Program-made: the position numbers and the translations under genes | Shown here: in pieces, positions 34,160 through 50,228 of the stretch | How positions within the stretch are numbered: the stretch's first letter is position 1 | Layout of the letters: every line of letters starts with the position of its first letter | From: Mycoplasmopsis glycophila | GTDB taxonomy: Bacteria > Bacillota_I > Bacilli_A > Mycoplasmatales > Metamycoplasmataceae | DNA length: 64,000 bases | Reading direction: 5' to 3' | Assembly (NCBI RefSeq): GCF_900660605.1 | Contig: NZ_LR215024.1 | Location: 806,001-870,000, forward strand | Notes under the pieces: generated by a model | The model's database searches: none | What the model saw: the letters and a program-made list of their open reading frames with translations, nothing else | What the model was told of the DNA's origin: nothing

Positions 34160-37100
34160 AACTTTCTCCTCCATCTAAGTATTGATAAAGATCAACATCT
34201 AATTCTTCTAAATCTTGTGTATCTTCTGTTACATCAAGTTTCATTCCTAATCCTTTAAGTTCATAACTAAGAACATTAAATGATTCTGGAATTCCAGGGT
34301 GTGGAAGTTCTTTTCCAGCAACTAATGCACTATAAAGAGCATTTCTTCCTGAAATATCATCTGATTTATAAGTAAGGATTTCTTGTAGCACATTTGTTGC
34401 TCCATAAGATTCAATCGCTCATGTTTCCATTTCCCCGAATCTTTGTCCCCCGTTTTGGCTTTTTCCTCCAAGAGGTTGTTGTGTAATAAGAGAATATGGT
34501 CCAACACTACGTGCGTGCATTTTATCGTCAACCATATGGTTAAGTTTAAGCATGTACATCACCCCAACTGAAATAGGTTTGTCAAATTTTCTACCTGTAA
34601 TTGGGTCAATTAAAATTTGTTTTCCTGATTTATCAAGTCCAGCTTCTTCTAAAGCAGCTTCAATATCTGGTTTTTTAACCCCATCAAAGCTTGGTGTTAC
34701 GAATTTCACACCTAATTTTCTAGCAGCCATTCCAAGGTGTAATTCAAGAATTTGCCCAATGTTCATACGTGAAGGAACCCCTTGTGGGTTAAGCATAACA
34801 TCAAGTGGTGTTCCATCTTCTAAATATGGCATATCTTCTTCTGGTAAAACAATTGAGATAACCCCTTTGTTACCATGACGTCCAGCAACCTTATCACCAA
34901 CTTTAATTTTACGTTTTTGAGCGATAGACACTTTAACAATTTTATCGATACCTTCATCTAAAACGTCACCTTTATCACGTGATAAAACTTCAACATGAAT
35001 AACAGTTCCGTTGTGTCCATTTTTAACTTTTAATGATGTATCTTTTTCATTTGAAGATTTTTGTTGAAGGATAGCCATCAATAATTTTTCTTCTTGTGAA
35101 GGGTTTTCTTCACCTTTTGGAGAAGTTCTACCAACAAGAACATCACCTGGAACAACTTCAGAACCAACTCTTACGATACCTTGTTCATCTAAATGTCTTA
35201 ATGCATATTTTGAAACGTTTGGAATATTTGGAGTTAATTTATCATCCCCGGCTCTGCTGCTTCTAAATTGAATTGTTTGTTCTTCAATGTGAATTGAAGT
35301 AAATACATCATCTTTAACTAAACGTTCATTAATAATAACAGCATCCTCATAGTTATAACCGTTTCATGTTGAAAATCCAATTAATAAGTTTTTACCAAGT
35401 GCCATTTCACCATCTTTAAATGATGAACCATCAACTAATAAATCACCTTTTTCAACTTTTTGCCCAACTTCAACAATTGGTCTTTGTTGAATTAATGTAC
35501 CTTGGTTGCTTCTTTCGAAGTTTCTTAAAGTATATTTGTCAGTAATAAATTTATCTGGTTCTTTAGGTGAAGGATATTTAATATGAATTTTTGAACCATC
35601 TACAAAGGTAACTTCACCTGAATTTTTGGCAACAATATTGTATGAAGAATATTTAGCAATATCAGCTTCAATACCTGTTGCAACAAGTGGTGCTTCAGCT
35701 TGTAAAAGCGGAACAGCTTGACGTTGCATGTTTGAACCCATAAGTGCACGGTTGGCATCGTCATTTTCTAGGAAAGGAATTGCAGCAGCTGCAACTGAAA
35801 CAATTTGTTTTGATGAAACCTCAATAAAATCAACTTCTGAAGGTGAAGCGATAATATAGTTATAGTCTCTTCTTACTGTAAGTGTAGGAACAGTAATTTT
35901 ATTATTATCATCAACTTTAACTGATGATTGAGCGAATGAATAACCGATTTCTTCAGCAGCTGTTAAATATCTAACATCATTATAATCTACAACACCATTA
36001 TTAACTTTAAAGTAAGGTGTTTTAAGGAAACCTAAATCATCTACTTTTGCAAAAGTAGCATAGTTAAGAATAAGTCCGATGTTTGGTCCTTCAGGAGTTT
36101 CGATTGGACAAATTCTTCCGTAGTGAGTTGAGTGAACGTCACGAACTTCAAACTGCGCAGTATCACGGTTAAGACCCCCAGGTCCAAGTGATGTAACTCT
36201 ACGTTTGTTAGAAACTTCAGCAAGCGGGTTAATTTGATCCATGAATTGTGAAAGTTTTGAAGTGTTAAAGAATGTTTTCATTTGGTTTGTAACCAATTTG
36301 TTGTTTGTTACGTTTTTAGCTGTAACTTTATCTGGTTCTTTAGCTCCCATTCTTTCACGGGTAATTTTTTCAAGTTTAGTTAAAGCTACAGATAATTGCC
36401 CTTCTAAAAGCTCACCAACTGAAACAATACGTTTGTTTGTAAGTGAGTCTGGATCATCATCTTGTCCAATTCCCTCAATTAAGTTGAAGTAATAGTTAAT
36501 TGCTGCAACAATATCTGAAATTAATAAATGTTGTTCAACAGATTTTGGATCATTTCCGATTACTAAAACAGGCTCTAAACCAGCTTCCATTTGTTTTCTT
36601 GTTGGATAAACCTTAATTTTAATAATCTTAATACGTTTTTTGAGATCTTTATTGTTGTTAATAAGTTTGTGGTAAACAAATTCTGGATTGATTCCAGGAA
36701 TTTTTTCACTACTTAAAACACCAGTTTCAAAGAAACCTTGAATTTCTTTAGCAAGTTTGATATCAATAAAAGTTCCTTTTTGAACAAGTAATTCACCTGT
36801 TTTAGTAACTAAATCTTCTGCTAAATAAGTATTTGTTATACGGTCTACAAGTGATAACTTTTTATTAAGCATGTGACGACCTGTTAATGAAAGGTTGTAA
36901 CGTTTTTTATCAAATAAAATTCCAGGAATAAGTGATCTTTTAGCTTCTTCTGAAATACGATCACCTTTTCTAAGTCCTCTAAATAATTCTTCTTGACATT
37001 GATCAACTTTTTCTTCGTCTGTTAATTCATCATTGCTAATAATTTTATCTTTTCTGAGTGTTTCTTGTAAAAGATCACTATTACCAAATAGTTCTTGAAT

Positions 37101-37769
37101 ATTTTGAGCTGTAAAACCAAACGATCCTAAAAAAGTTGCTAAATTAATGTTTTTGTTTTTATCAACTTTTACTTTAACAGTATCGATTGATGAAGAAGTA
37201 ACTTTGTGAGATACTTCCAATCATGATCCGATTCTTGGTAAAATTTCTAACTTGTTGAAAAGGTCATCAGATTGTTTATTACGAACACCAAGTCCATAGT
37301 AAGCACCAGGTGAACGAATTAATTGAGATACAATAACTTTTTCTGATCCATTGATGATAAAACTACCACCTGATGTCATATAAGGAATTTCACCAATTAA
37401 AACATCATCTAAACGAACCTCTCCAGTTTCGGTAATCTCTCTTCTTAAAGTAGCATATACCTTCACACTAAAGTTTGTTCCTTTAGCTTTACATTTTTTA
37501 ATTTCTTCACTTTCACTTGTTAGTTTTTTGAAAGGTAACTCAAGTTTAAGTGAGTTTTTAACATAGTCTAAACGAACTTGTTTATTAGCAGCTTCAATAG
37601 GATATACTTCCTGTAAACATTCTTGAATTTTTTTGTTGATAAAAAGTTCAAAGCTTTCTTTGCTTGTCGCTAAAATATCAAACAAATCAAGAGAATGTTT
37701 TGTTACAGAATAATCTCTTCTCACTGTTTTTGGTCCGAATTTACGGTTAATATATTTTTTTTGTTCCAT
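34152..37769 (-). CDS. rpoB: DNA-directed RNA polymerase subunit beta
   Basis: The 1205-aa subunit shows the rifampicin region [16 protein letters not shown] followed by LGPGGL, and [27 protein letters not shown] and the C-terminal ERFGEMETW segment. At E. coli position 526 it has Asn (residue 521 here, His in E. coli) and Thr at 531; Asn526 is known from naturally rifampicin-resistant Mollicutes. SD AAGGAAG precedes the ATG. No rpl genes accompany it. The stop overlaps rpoC by 8 bases. Two UGA codons in the first 185 residues and one near the end read as Trp. Confidence 0.98.
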
Positions 37770-37796
37770 AAATTTACTTCCTTTAAATAATTAAAA

Positions 37797-37836
37797 GACA
37801 CTCAAATATATATTACATATATATAAATTGCGTGTC
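37797..37836 (-). other. AT-rich inverted repeat in the rpoB upstream region
   Basis: GACAC (37797-37801) and GTGTC (37832-37836) flank a 30-base AT-only stretch with a nearly symmetric ATATATAT-TAC-ATATATAT core. The rpoB promoter must lie here or just upstream, but the exact boxes are not clear. Confidence 0.35.
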
Positions 37837-37954
37837 CGTAAGGTGCATAAATTTTAACATAAAAAAAATTAAAAAAATTATTTTTTTGTTTTTTCTTTCA
37901 TTAACGAGCTTTTTTAGGTATTTTTAAGCTTAATTAATTTGCAAAAATAAAAAA

Positions 37955-37972
37955 ACCAGCTATAAAACTGGT
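37955..37972 (-). terminator. Terminator of the alpha-glucan operon
   Basis: ACCAG/CTGGT with an 8-base loop; followed on the minus strand by seven T. It lies 50 bases past the pgmB stop. Confidence 0.75.
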
Positions 37973-38021
37973 CTTTTTGCATAATTTGCTTTTAAAGTGT
38001 TCAAAATTTTTGCACTTGTAA

Positions 38022-38681
38022 TTATTTAACTAAATGTGCAACTTTATCGTAATCTAACTCTGATGTTGATTTCAAGATTAAGTCAGCAATTGCAAATTCT
38101 GATGGATCTTCATTTGTAATAGCAACAGCCACCATATTTGCATCTTTGATTCCTTTAACTCCAGCAATAGCATCTTCAAAACCGATGCATTCACTCACAT
38201 CTAGCCCTAATCCGTGAGCTGCTGCAATGAAAATATCTGGTGCTGGTTTTCCGTGTTTAACAGTTCCTGGATTCACAATAAAATCAAAGTAATCTTTAAT
38301 TTTTAATTTTTCTAAAATCACAGGAGCGTTAAAGCTACTTGATGCGATAGCTAATTTAATTCCATGACTTTTTGCTTGGTCTAAAAAGTTTTTAACACCA
38401 GGTAGAATTGAGTTTTCATTAATTTCTGTTGTTAATAATTTTTTATAAAGTTCATTTTTTTCTTCACAAATATGATCTAAATCTAACTCTGAATAATCAT
38501 AATTGTAAAGTTTTAAGATAGCGATCAGAGTGTCTTTTCTAGGCAAACCTCTTAATTTTTCATTATCAGCTTCTGTGTAATCAATCCCTAGCTTTGCTAC
38601 CATTTGTTTTCAAGATTGATAATGTAAGATAGCTGTATCTGTAATAACTCCATCTAAATCAAAAACAAAACCTTTAAGCAT
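38022..38681 (-). CDS. pgmB: Beta-phosphoglucomutase (HAD superfamily)
   Basis: The 219-aa protein begins with the HAD motif FDLDGVITDT, whose first Asp is the phospho-acceptor; motif 2 is ASSS near residue 115, motif 3 Lys in VKHGKPAPDIF, and the acidic motif 4 GFEDAIAG. It converts beta-glucose-1-P to glucose-6-P. Its position directly after a GH65 phosphorylase, whose product is beta-glucose-1-P, fixes the role. The ATG overlaps the GH65 stop by 8 bases. One UGA (Trp) near residue 23. Confidence 0.93.
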
Positions 38682-41049
38682 TTTTTACCTCATATGTTTT
38701 TTGCATGGCACCAACTAGAATATCTTTGCCATGAATTGAAATTGTTCTTGGTTTTGAGTTATTAATAGCTTGGATTGAGAATTTATCTTGTTGTACAAAT
38801 ACTTCAAAAGTGCTTCCTTGGTATTGGAAACGATATTTAAGGCTATCTCATTCTTTTGGTAAGATTGGATTTAAATGTAGTTTGTCATTATGTCAATCAA
38901 GTCCACCAAATCCAAAAACAATCATTTGGTAGATAGCTGCTAATGAACCAGCATGAATACCAGCATTTGATGAAGACATATTTAATCCTAAATCGATGTT
39001 AATACCATACTTAAATAGGTGATATGCTTTTTCAAGCATTCCTAGACGAGCAGCTTCAATTGAATATGTTGCTGGTGATAATGAAGAATCATGTGTTGTG
39101 ATATCTTCATAATAATCGAAGTTCGCTTTACGAATTTCTTTATCAAATAAGTGTGGCAATAAGTTTAAAAGCAACACAACATCGGCTTGTTTAACAAGTT
39201 GGCTACATAATCTTTTGTGCCCTTCTGCAGTTGAGAAAAGTTTTTTTCCTGCATCACCAAGCATTTGGAATGGTTTAACATCAATTTTTGGTAAACCTAA
39301 AAATTGATCATTTTCTGCAATAATTAAATCTTTGTTTGGAACTTGTTGTTTAAGATGTTTTGAAACTTTTTTCATTTTTGAAATATTAAGTTTATAAGGA
39401 ATTTTTCTTAAAATGAAATCTAAAATTTCTTTTGATTTTTCATCTTGACTGAGTTTGTAAATATACTTAAGAGCTAAATCGATATTGTATTTTGCCATCA
39501 TGTTGATGTAAGCATTGTTATCAATGTTACCTTTATATTCATTTGGTCCCATTACATCTTTAATTTCATAGCTTCCATCAGGTTGTAATTCAGCACGATT
39601 TGTGTAAAAATATGCTGTTTCAAATACCATTTGGTAACCCATTTTATTCATGAACTTATTATCTTTTGTGATTTGGTAATATTGATTAATTGCATAAGCC
39701 ACATCGGCAGAAACGTGAATTTCTTGTCTACGTGAAGCGATTGGAACTTGCTGTCCTGAAACAACATCGGCTTGTCCTCAATAAGGACAAACTTCTCCTT
39801 CTGTTGGTCAAGCCATTTCTCATGGATATTGCGCTCCAATTAATTTTGATTCCTCTGGTCTTTCTTTGGTTTCAAGCGCTTTTTTACGTGCTCCTGCAAG
39901 TCCTTTAAATCTATAAGTTAATAAGTTTCTAACAACTTGTGGATCATTAAATAAGTAAATTGGATTAATGAAAAATTCTGTGTCTCAATATGTATGTCCT
40001 TGATATCCTTCTCCACTCAATCCTTTTGCTCCCACATTCATATTAGTTGATGTTGTAGGAACAAAGTTATTTAGGTGGAAAATACCAAAATCAAGTGCTA
40101 AAGAATCATATTCAGCTTCTTTGCCACCCTTAATTTCCACAAAGAATCTTTCTCATACTTTTGAGTCCATTGCTGCAATTGACGCTTCTTTAAGTTCATC
40201 GTATGTAGCATCTAAAAGTTTTGAAAGCTCATCTTTGGCTGCATTTAAAACTACTTCATCATTTAAAACATAGTTTTTACTGTCAACTGAAGTGTGAACT
40301 GACATTAATTTTTCTAAAATAACCTCATCACCTTCTTTAAGGTTTAAATTAATTTTGAAGAAAATTTGACGTCTTTGAATGTCGATAACATAATCATCAT
40401 TTCCACCATAAATTCTTTGTCCATTAACAAATAATCTTGTTACCATGTTATGCACTACAAAACGGTTTGAAAGAGTTGTTTTTTGTTGCATTTGTAACGA
40501 TTCATTTGTAGGTCTAGATTTAAGACCTTCCATAAAGTGTTGTGTCCCATTATTTGTGACTTGTCCATTAATACCAGCTTTAAATAAAACATTAGCTTTT
40601 TCTGGTGCTTTTAAAACTTTAATTGTTATTTTTTGTGCATAAACGTTTTTATTAGCTTGAGATACGAATCTTTCAAAATTAAGTGCATATTTATATTCGC
40701 CTCTTTTTGCAATAACTTCTCTTGTTAAGATTCCTGTTTTAATATGTAAAGTTTTGTTATATTCATCTTGCTCTGAAACTTCAAAAGCTTTTTTGTTTAA
40801 ATAAATTGGTGTACTTAATAAATCAGCTAAATTTGCTAATTCACTAACTTCATTTTTATTATCTTTATTAAAGATACCATTAACGAAGAAGTCTTCTTTG
40901 TTGTATGAAGTAACCTCTTCATCTGCACTTCTAATCCCTAAATAACCATTTCCAAGTGAAAAAATACTTTCTGTTTTTGCGACAACATTTTTGTCAAATT
41001 TCACTTGAGAAATTGTTTTATCCTTTGTGTTATATTTTAAAAATTCCAT
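38674..41049 (-). CDS. Glycoside hydrolase family 65 phosphorylase (maltose/kojibiose/trehalose type)
   Basis: The 791-aa protein has the GH65 layout: N-terminal beta-sandwich, helical linker, and catalytic (alpha/alpha)6 barrel with the general acid Glu in MGPNEYKGNIDNN (about residue 504), and C-terminal beta-sheet. GH65 enzymes phosphorolyse alpha-glucosides to beta-glucose-1-P plus glucose. Maltose phosphorylase fits best given the pullulanase and glucosidase neighbours, but kojibiose and trehalose specificities cannot be excluded. UGA read as Trp throughout, for instance in the region 39703-40150. SD AGGAG precedes the start; the stop overlaps pgmB. Confidence 0.92.
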
Positions 41050-41058
41050 AAATTGCTC

Positions 41059-44731
<3,673 letters not shown>

Positions 44732-44794
44732 AGCAAAATTATTATATTTAAGCTATATAAAAAATAAGCAAAATTCAAATTTTCTTGATGGTTC

Positions 44795-44823
44795 AATTTA
44801 TGTTAGCATACTAGACCGGTCAA
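44795..44823 (-). promoter_or_regulatory. Promoter with palindromic operator of the alpha-glucan operon
   Basis: On the minus strand TTGACC (-35) and TAAATT (-10) are 17 bases apart. The -35 box overlaps the perfect palindrome GACCGGTC (44814-44821), continued by TAG, a GGTCTAG-like half of the kind bound by GntR/HutC regulators. The gntR gene lies directly upstream. Confidence 0.55.
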
Positions 44824-44840
44824 AAAAGAAGTACAAAAAA

Positions 44841-44860
44841 CCAAAGGTTTTAGCCTTTGG
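44841..44860 (-). terminator. Terminator of gntR
   Basis: CCAAAGG/CCTTTGG stem with a 6-base loop; on the minus strand six T follow. It isolates gntR from the sugar operon. Confidence 0.75.
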
Positions 44861-44870
44861 AGTTTGACAA

Positions 44871-45533
44871 TTATAATGAAAATTCTTGGTGGAAGAATTT
44901 AAAGTGTTTTGGATCTACATAAAAAACACCAGCAATTGAAATGCTATCTGCATCGTAACCAAAAAATCTAATTCCAAGCGATGGATTTTGCCCAAATTTT
45001 TCTACATTATCGAATTCTAATTCATACACTATGTTTGTTAAATCTTCTTTTTCTAATAAAACATCGATTAAAGGTTTAGTACAATCAATAGGTTCGAATT
45101 GATCAATATTTTTAAGTGACATGAAAATTCTAGCTTCAGCAATTAGTTCATTTTCTTTATAGAACTTTTTATCGAAAACACGAAATCCATTTACAAAAAT
45201 AATATTCTTGTCCTCTGCTCACTGTGGTAATGGAACATCACCTTGCACTTCAACACCAGTTTGCTTATCTGCAGCAAAAAGGAAGCTAATAGGTTTAATT
45301 AAATTATGAAAGTTTTCTGCTACAAAGTGGCCTCTTTTTTGAATTGAATAAACCGCACCTAAAAATTCAAGTTTTTGATAAGCTGCAACTACTATGTTTC
45401 TTGAACAATCAAATTTATGCATTAATTGATGTTCTGAAGGCATAATTTTATTAACTGGTATTCTTCTTGTACGAATTAAATCCATCAAATATTCAATAAT
45501 TTGAGTTGTCTTATTCTTTTGTTTATTAGTCAT
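44871..45533 (-). CDS. GntR family transcriptional regulator (HutC-like, UTRA domain)
   Basis: The 220-aa protein has an N-terminal winged helix (about residues 5-75; IPVNKIMPSEHQLMHKFDCS and a NIVVAAYQKLEFLGAVYS recognition region) and a C-terminal UTRA-type effector domain. In this family small sugars or sugar phosphates bind UTRA and release the repressor. Its place next to the alpha-glucan operon suggests it controls that operon, possibly in the manner of TreR/NagR. One UGA reads as Trp. The gene has its own terminator. Confidence 0.85.
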
Positions 45534-45624
45534 AAAACAATTATAATGTTTTTTAAACTTTAAATGAATAGAACAATGAAAATTATTTTTAATTTCAGCT
45601 TATTAAATCCTAAAATTTGCAAAA

Positions 45625-45655
45625 AAATACATAAAGAATGAATCTCTATGTATTT
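45625..45655 (-). terminator. Terminator of the 589-aa lipoprotein gene
   Basis: AAATACATA/TATGTATTT stem with a 13-base loop; the minus strand then continues with TTTTT. Confidence 0.75.
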
Positions 45656-45679
45656 TGATGTTAAAAAGGTTTAATAGAA

Positions 45680-47449
45680 TTAAGCTTCGAATGACCCTCC
45701 GCCTGGTCTTGGTCTAGATGAAGTTTCTTCCATTGTTAAAAGAACCCTATAGAATGAGAAGTAGTTTTCTGGCAGAATAATTACAGAATTTTCTTTTTCT
45801 GTTCCTAATAAGAATGTATAAAGATTATCTTCTAAAAACAATCCTGTTTGAATAGCATAATCGATGCAATTAATTAAAACACTAGCCATTCTAGCTAATC
45901 TTGCTTCATCTTTTATTAAATACATTTTGATCATACCTGGTTGTAATTTAAATAATTCATTAATAATTCTTTCTCTCAATTCTACAAATTTATTGTATTT
46001 GTCTTGACTTTCAGAACCTGTATTAAATACTTCTGGCATACTTGGAGTGATAGGACTAACATGAATATTTTTATCATCTGGTCTATCTTTCGGTAATAAA
46101 ACAGGGTATATTCCATCTGGTAATAAAGCAAAATCTTCAACAATATTTTTTTCTAATGTAAGGTTTCTATTAGTATAAACAAGCTTATTTAAAGTGTTAA
46201 TTGAAAATAGTTTTTGATCTGCTTTTACATATAAATTAAAGTATTCAAGTTTTTCTTCAGTTGTAGGATTTGAATTAGTACCTAAATAGTTTTGAGCTTC
46301 TAATAAAGCATTTTTATATTCACTTAAGTATGGTAATAAATCATTTTGTGGATTACGTAGTTCTGCTTTTACTTTTATTTTAACTTTATCAAAGATAATA
46401 TCAATAATATCTTTAAGTTGATTTTCTCTCATTGTTTTAATTTGTTCTAGATTATTTTTTATATCTTCTAAATTATTTACAAACATTGAATAATATGATT
46501 TAGCAGCTGAATTATAAATGTATGAACTATAAGCAGTTGAAAAAGCATTATATTTAGCTAGTTTTTCTCTATCAGAGATTAAGTTGCTTTTTAATGGTCT
46601 AAGAAAACTTCAAGCTTTTCTAATGTAATCTCTATTATCAATTACTTCTAATAAAGTATCAATTTTCGGTAAATTCTCTTCATAATTTGTAATATAAGTT
46701 ACAATAACTTCTCTTAATTGTTCTTCAAGAGAATCTTTGCTTGCATTAGTATTTAATTCAAAATTTAGTAAAAACTCTTTAATTGTTGCGGCCATTGTAT
46801 TACCAAATGCAGCTGTTCTAACATAATTTTTTCTAATTTCTTCAACTCATTTTTTAATACCTTTGATGATAGCGTCTTTAGTGAATCTAGCTTCAGCTGC
46901 TTTGTGTTGTGCTTTAATGTTGTCAATAGCAACTCTAAAATCATTTTCTGTCGCTTGTTCATTTGATTTTAAAAGTTGATATGAAGCAATAGCTTCTGTT
47001 AAAGGAGCAACTTCTTGATCAAGTCTAAGGTTACTTAATTTTAATTCTAATTCAGCTGAAATAGCTAATTGTGCGTCACCTTCTTGTTTTAATGTTTTTA
47101 CACCCTCACTATCTTCTTTAGGTTGTGGTGTTTCTCCTGGGTTTGAGTTATCACCTGATCCTGGATTTGAACCTTCATTATCTGATGAATTGTTTCCACT
47201 TGGATTTGAAGCTTCATTTGAAGGGTTTGAATTATCAGAAGAATTTTCACCGTTTGTTGAACCGTTATCTGTGCTTGGATTTGGGTTGCTTGGAGTAGTT
47301 GTTTCTGTTGAACCTGAGTTATCATTTCCTTCAGTAGTTTTATCAGCTGGTTTTTGTTCAGGATTACATCCAGCAGCAATAGCAAATACAGGTGCTGAAG
47401 TTACTAAAACACCGGTTAATCCTAATAATAATTTTTGGATTTTTTTCAT
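45680..47449 (-). CDS. Surface lipoprotein with Asn/Ser/Pro-rich stalk
   Basis: The 589-aa protein has a signal peptide ending in the lipobox IAAGC (Cys28). A low-complexity stalk of about 90 residues follows, built of N, S, G, P, E and T (for example SNPGETPQPKED). The rest is alpha-helical, with many charged residues, ending SSRPRPGGGSFEA. No catalytic motif was noticed. A typical mycoplasma surface antigen; binding or adhesion functions are possible but not shown. UGA read as Trp at a few sites. SD AAGGA precedes the start. Monocistronic, with its own terminator. Confidence 0.85.
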
Positions 47450-47567
47450 TATATTTTATCCTTTCATATTTAATTTATTTTATATACATAATATTTTATA
47501 CAATTATTCGAAATTTAAAAACTTCTTTTGCACCCTATGCATGGTTTTAAAAGATCAAAAAAACAAA

Positions 47568-47591
47568 AAATAGCACTAAAAAGTGCCATTT
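47568..47591 (-). terminator. Terminator of the opp operon
   Basis: AAATAGCACT/AGTGCCATTT stem (one mismatch), 7 bases past the oppF stop, followed by T runs on the minus strand. Confidence 0.8.
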
Positions 47592-47598
47592 AATTTGT

Positions 47599-48939
47599 TT
47601 ATTTTCAAAATTCTTTTTTTCAATTTTCAATTTCTTGAGGTGTACCTAAAACATAGTGATCATCATTAATTTTGTTTCAAACAGGTTGAACCTCATCGTT
47701 ATATTGATGAATTTGTGGATCATAAACATAACCAATTAATGAACCCTTTGTTCCATAAATAGAAGGAACAGCGTCTAAAAGACTTTTTGTATAAGGGTGT
47801 AATGAATGTTTCATAATTTCTTCAGTTTTACCAATTTCCAATAATCTACCTTTGTTCATAACCGCAATACGGTCAGAAATATATTCAACCATACGTAAAT
47901 CGTGAGCAATGAATAAAATTGTAAGATTATATTTTTCTTTTAAGTCGTTAAAAATATTAACAACTTGAGCTTGGATTGAAACGTCCAAAGCCGAAATTGG
48001 CTCGTCGGCAACAAGTAATTGTGGACGTAGAACAACAGAACGTGAAATCCCGATTCTTTGTTGTTGACCACCTGAAAACTCAAGTGGATAACGTCTTAAA
48101 ACAGTTTTATCAAGTCCAACACTTTTAAGCATTTCGACAACTAAAATTCTTTTACATTCTTTTTCACTGAGTTTGTTAAGTTCATCTCTTTTAGTTTTTT
48201 CAGCTAAAAGAAATTCATAAGCTGATTTATTATTCGACTTTTCTAATTCTGATAAAAGATCAACATATAAAGCTTGATATGCAACATCTTCATTTTCAGC
48301 GATTTTAGCAGAAAGTTCTTTTGCGTAAGTTCCAAAAAACTTGACATCATCTTTTTGATTTAAGTGTTTTTCATAAAGTTCTTTTTCAACTTCTTGATCA
48401 TTATTATATAAATAAATTTCACGCGCATTTTTGGTATTTTCAAGCCCTTCAGATACAACAGCTTCAACGTTAACGTGCGGGTTTAAAGAGTTAGCTGGAT
48501 CTTGGAAAATCATTTGCACTTTATTAACCATAAAGTTTTCGATTTCTTTGTATTCACGTAATTTTTTACCGAATTTGAATCCTCTTTTAAGTTTTTTTGG
48601 TAAAGTTCTTTCTAAAAGTTTAATTTCACCAAAACTATAAGGAACAAGACCTACAAGTGTTTTTCCGATTGTACTTTTACCACTACCAGATTCACCAACA
48701 AGACCAAGAACTTCCCCTTTGTAGATATTAACACTAAAATCTGAAACAGCTTTAAAGGCTTTTGAACCTGAACCATAAGTAATATCAACGTTTCTTAATT
48801 TAACTAAAATATCTTCATCGTGCTTCGGAGTGAGCATATCTTCTAAACCAGGTAATCAATTTCTGTAATATTTTTTAGTACCAAAAAGAGTTTTTTTCTT
48901 TTCAATGTAAACATTTGTTTTTGTATTAACTTGGCTCAT
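47599..48939 (-). CDS. oppF: Oligopeptide ABC transporter ATP-binding protein OppF
   Basis: The 446-aa ATPase has Walker A GESGSGKST (82-90), Q-loop FQDPANSL (about 145), signature FSGGQ (288-292), Walker B LLVADEP (308-314), H-loop FIAHDLRMVE, and the oligopeptide-family C-terminal HPYTKSLLDAVPSIYG. A charged helical insertion of about 100 residues sits between Q-loop and signature (about 165-270), as in other mycoplasma OppF. An upstream ATG at 48939 rather than an internal Met is the start; it follows the oppD stop by 1 base. It drives peptide uptake with OppD. Confidence 0.95.
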
Positions 48940-48940
48940 T

Positions 48941-50221
48941 TTATGCTCCTTTCTTGTAAATCACTTTCGAAGAAGTACCATCTTCTTTAACGGCAATAAT
49001 TTCTTTTTCTGGTGTATTAGCAAGATATTTATCTCATAATTTTTGAATTACTTTTGGCGGTTGATAGCTTGGCGCTTTTTCATCAAGTAAAGCACTTTTG
49101 ACACGGTGTGTTTCTGAAATGAAATAGAAAGCTGGTTCTTGTTCGAAGTCGATTCCTAAAGCATAGTCATTTCTAGGTGCAAAAGCATCACCAACAATAT
49201 TATTTAAGTTAGCAGGAACACTACCACGAACAGTTTTTAATCTCGAACCTAAGTTAACATCAGGCATACTTGAAATTAAACCTCATGTATAAGGGTGTTG
49301 TGGATATTCTAAAATTTCACGCGCAGTTCCTTCTTCAATAATTTGTCCAGCATACATGATTGAAATATAATCACTAATCGAAGCAACAACTCCAAGGTCG
49401 TGAGTAATAAATACAATTGATAAATTAAGCTTTTCTTGAAGGTCTTTAATTACATCAAGAACTAAAGCTTGAACTGTAGGGTCAAGTGCAGTTGTAGGTT
49501 CATCCATAACAAGAACCTTTGGTTCTAAAGCAACGATCGCTGCAATAACAACACGTTGAATCATACCACCTGACATTTCGTGTGGGTATAATTTCATAAC
49601 AGCTTCTGGGTCATTAATTTTAGTTAATTTTAAGAATTCAATTGCTCTAGCATATGCTTCCTTGCGGTTTTTTACAACACGATTAATAAGCATACCTTCC
49701 ATGATTTGTTCTCCAACTTTCATGGTTGGGTTTAAAGTTGACATTGGGTTTTGGAAAACCGCAGAAACAACTTTACCTCTATATTTTGAACGTTCTCAAT
49801 CTCTTAAACTAAATTCTTCAACATTATTGTTATAAAGTTTAATTTCTCCAGAGTCAATCACAGCATTATCACCAGTTAATCCGTAAAGTAAGGAAGTAAT
49901 AACACTTTTACCACTACCACTTTCTCCAATAATTGAGTGTACTTTACCTTCGAAAATTTGAATACTTGGTCCACGTAAAACTTTATTTTTCTCACCAGGA
50001 CGAGCTGGGTTTGTAAATGATAAATAAATATCTTTAATTTCAGCGGCAATTTTTAATTTTGTTCCATCATTAAATGTTTTGTATTGAACATCTTTGTAAA
50101 AATCATCTCAATCAAAAATTTTGTTTCTTTGTCTTTGTTTATAGTTAAAGAAATTTACAAAATTTTTAGCTGATTGTTTCATGTTTTTTACTCAAAGGTT
50201 GTATTTAACATTCTTTTTCAT
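48941..50221 (-). CDS. oppD: Oligopeptide ABC transporter ATP-binding protein OppD
   Basis: The 426-aa ATPase has Walker A GESGSGKSV, the Q-loop region FQNPMSTLNPT, signature MSGGMIQRVVIAAIVALEPK, Walker B VLVMDEPTTALDPT and H-loop FITHDLGVVA. It ends with the oligopeptide-type HPYT region and a further extension. UGA codons are read as Trp in the N-terminal part. The start is 7 bases after the oppC stop with SD AGGAG. Confidence 0.94.
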
Positions 50222-50228
50222 TGCGCTC

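Noticed and set aside
34552-34878. 108-aa + strand reading frame inside rpoB
   Set aside because: Antisense shadow of a highly conserved rpoB segment; no promoter or SD.
47190-47573. 127-aa + strand reading frame opposite the N/S/P-rich lipoprotein stalk
   Set aside because: It mirrors the biased codons of the minus-strand stalk, has no SD, and the lipoprotein frame is clearly real.
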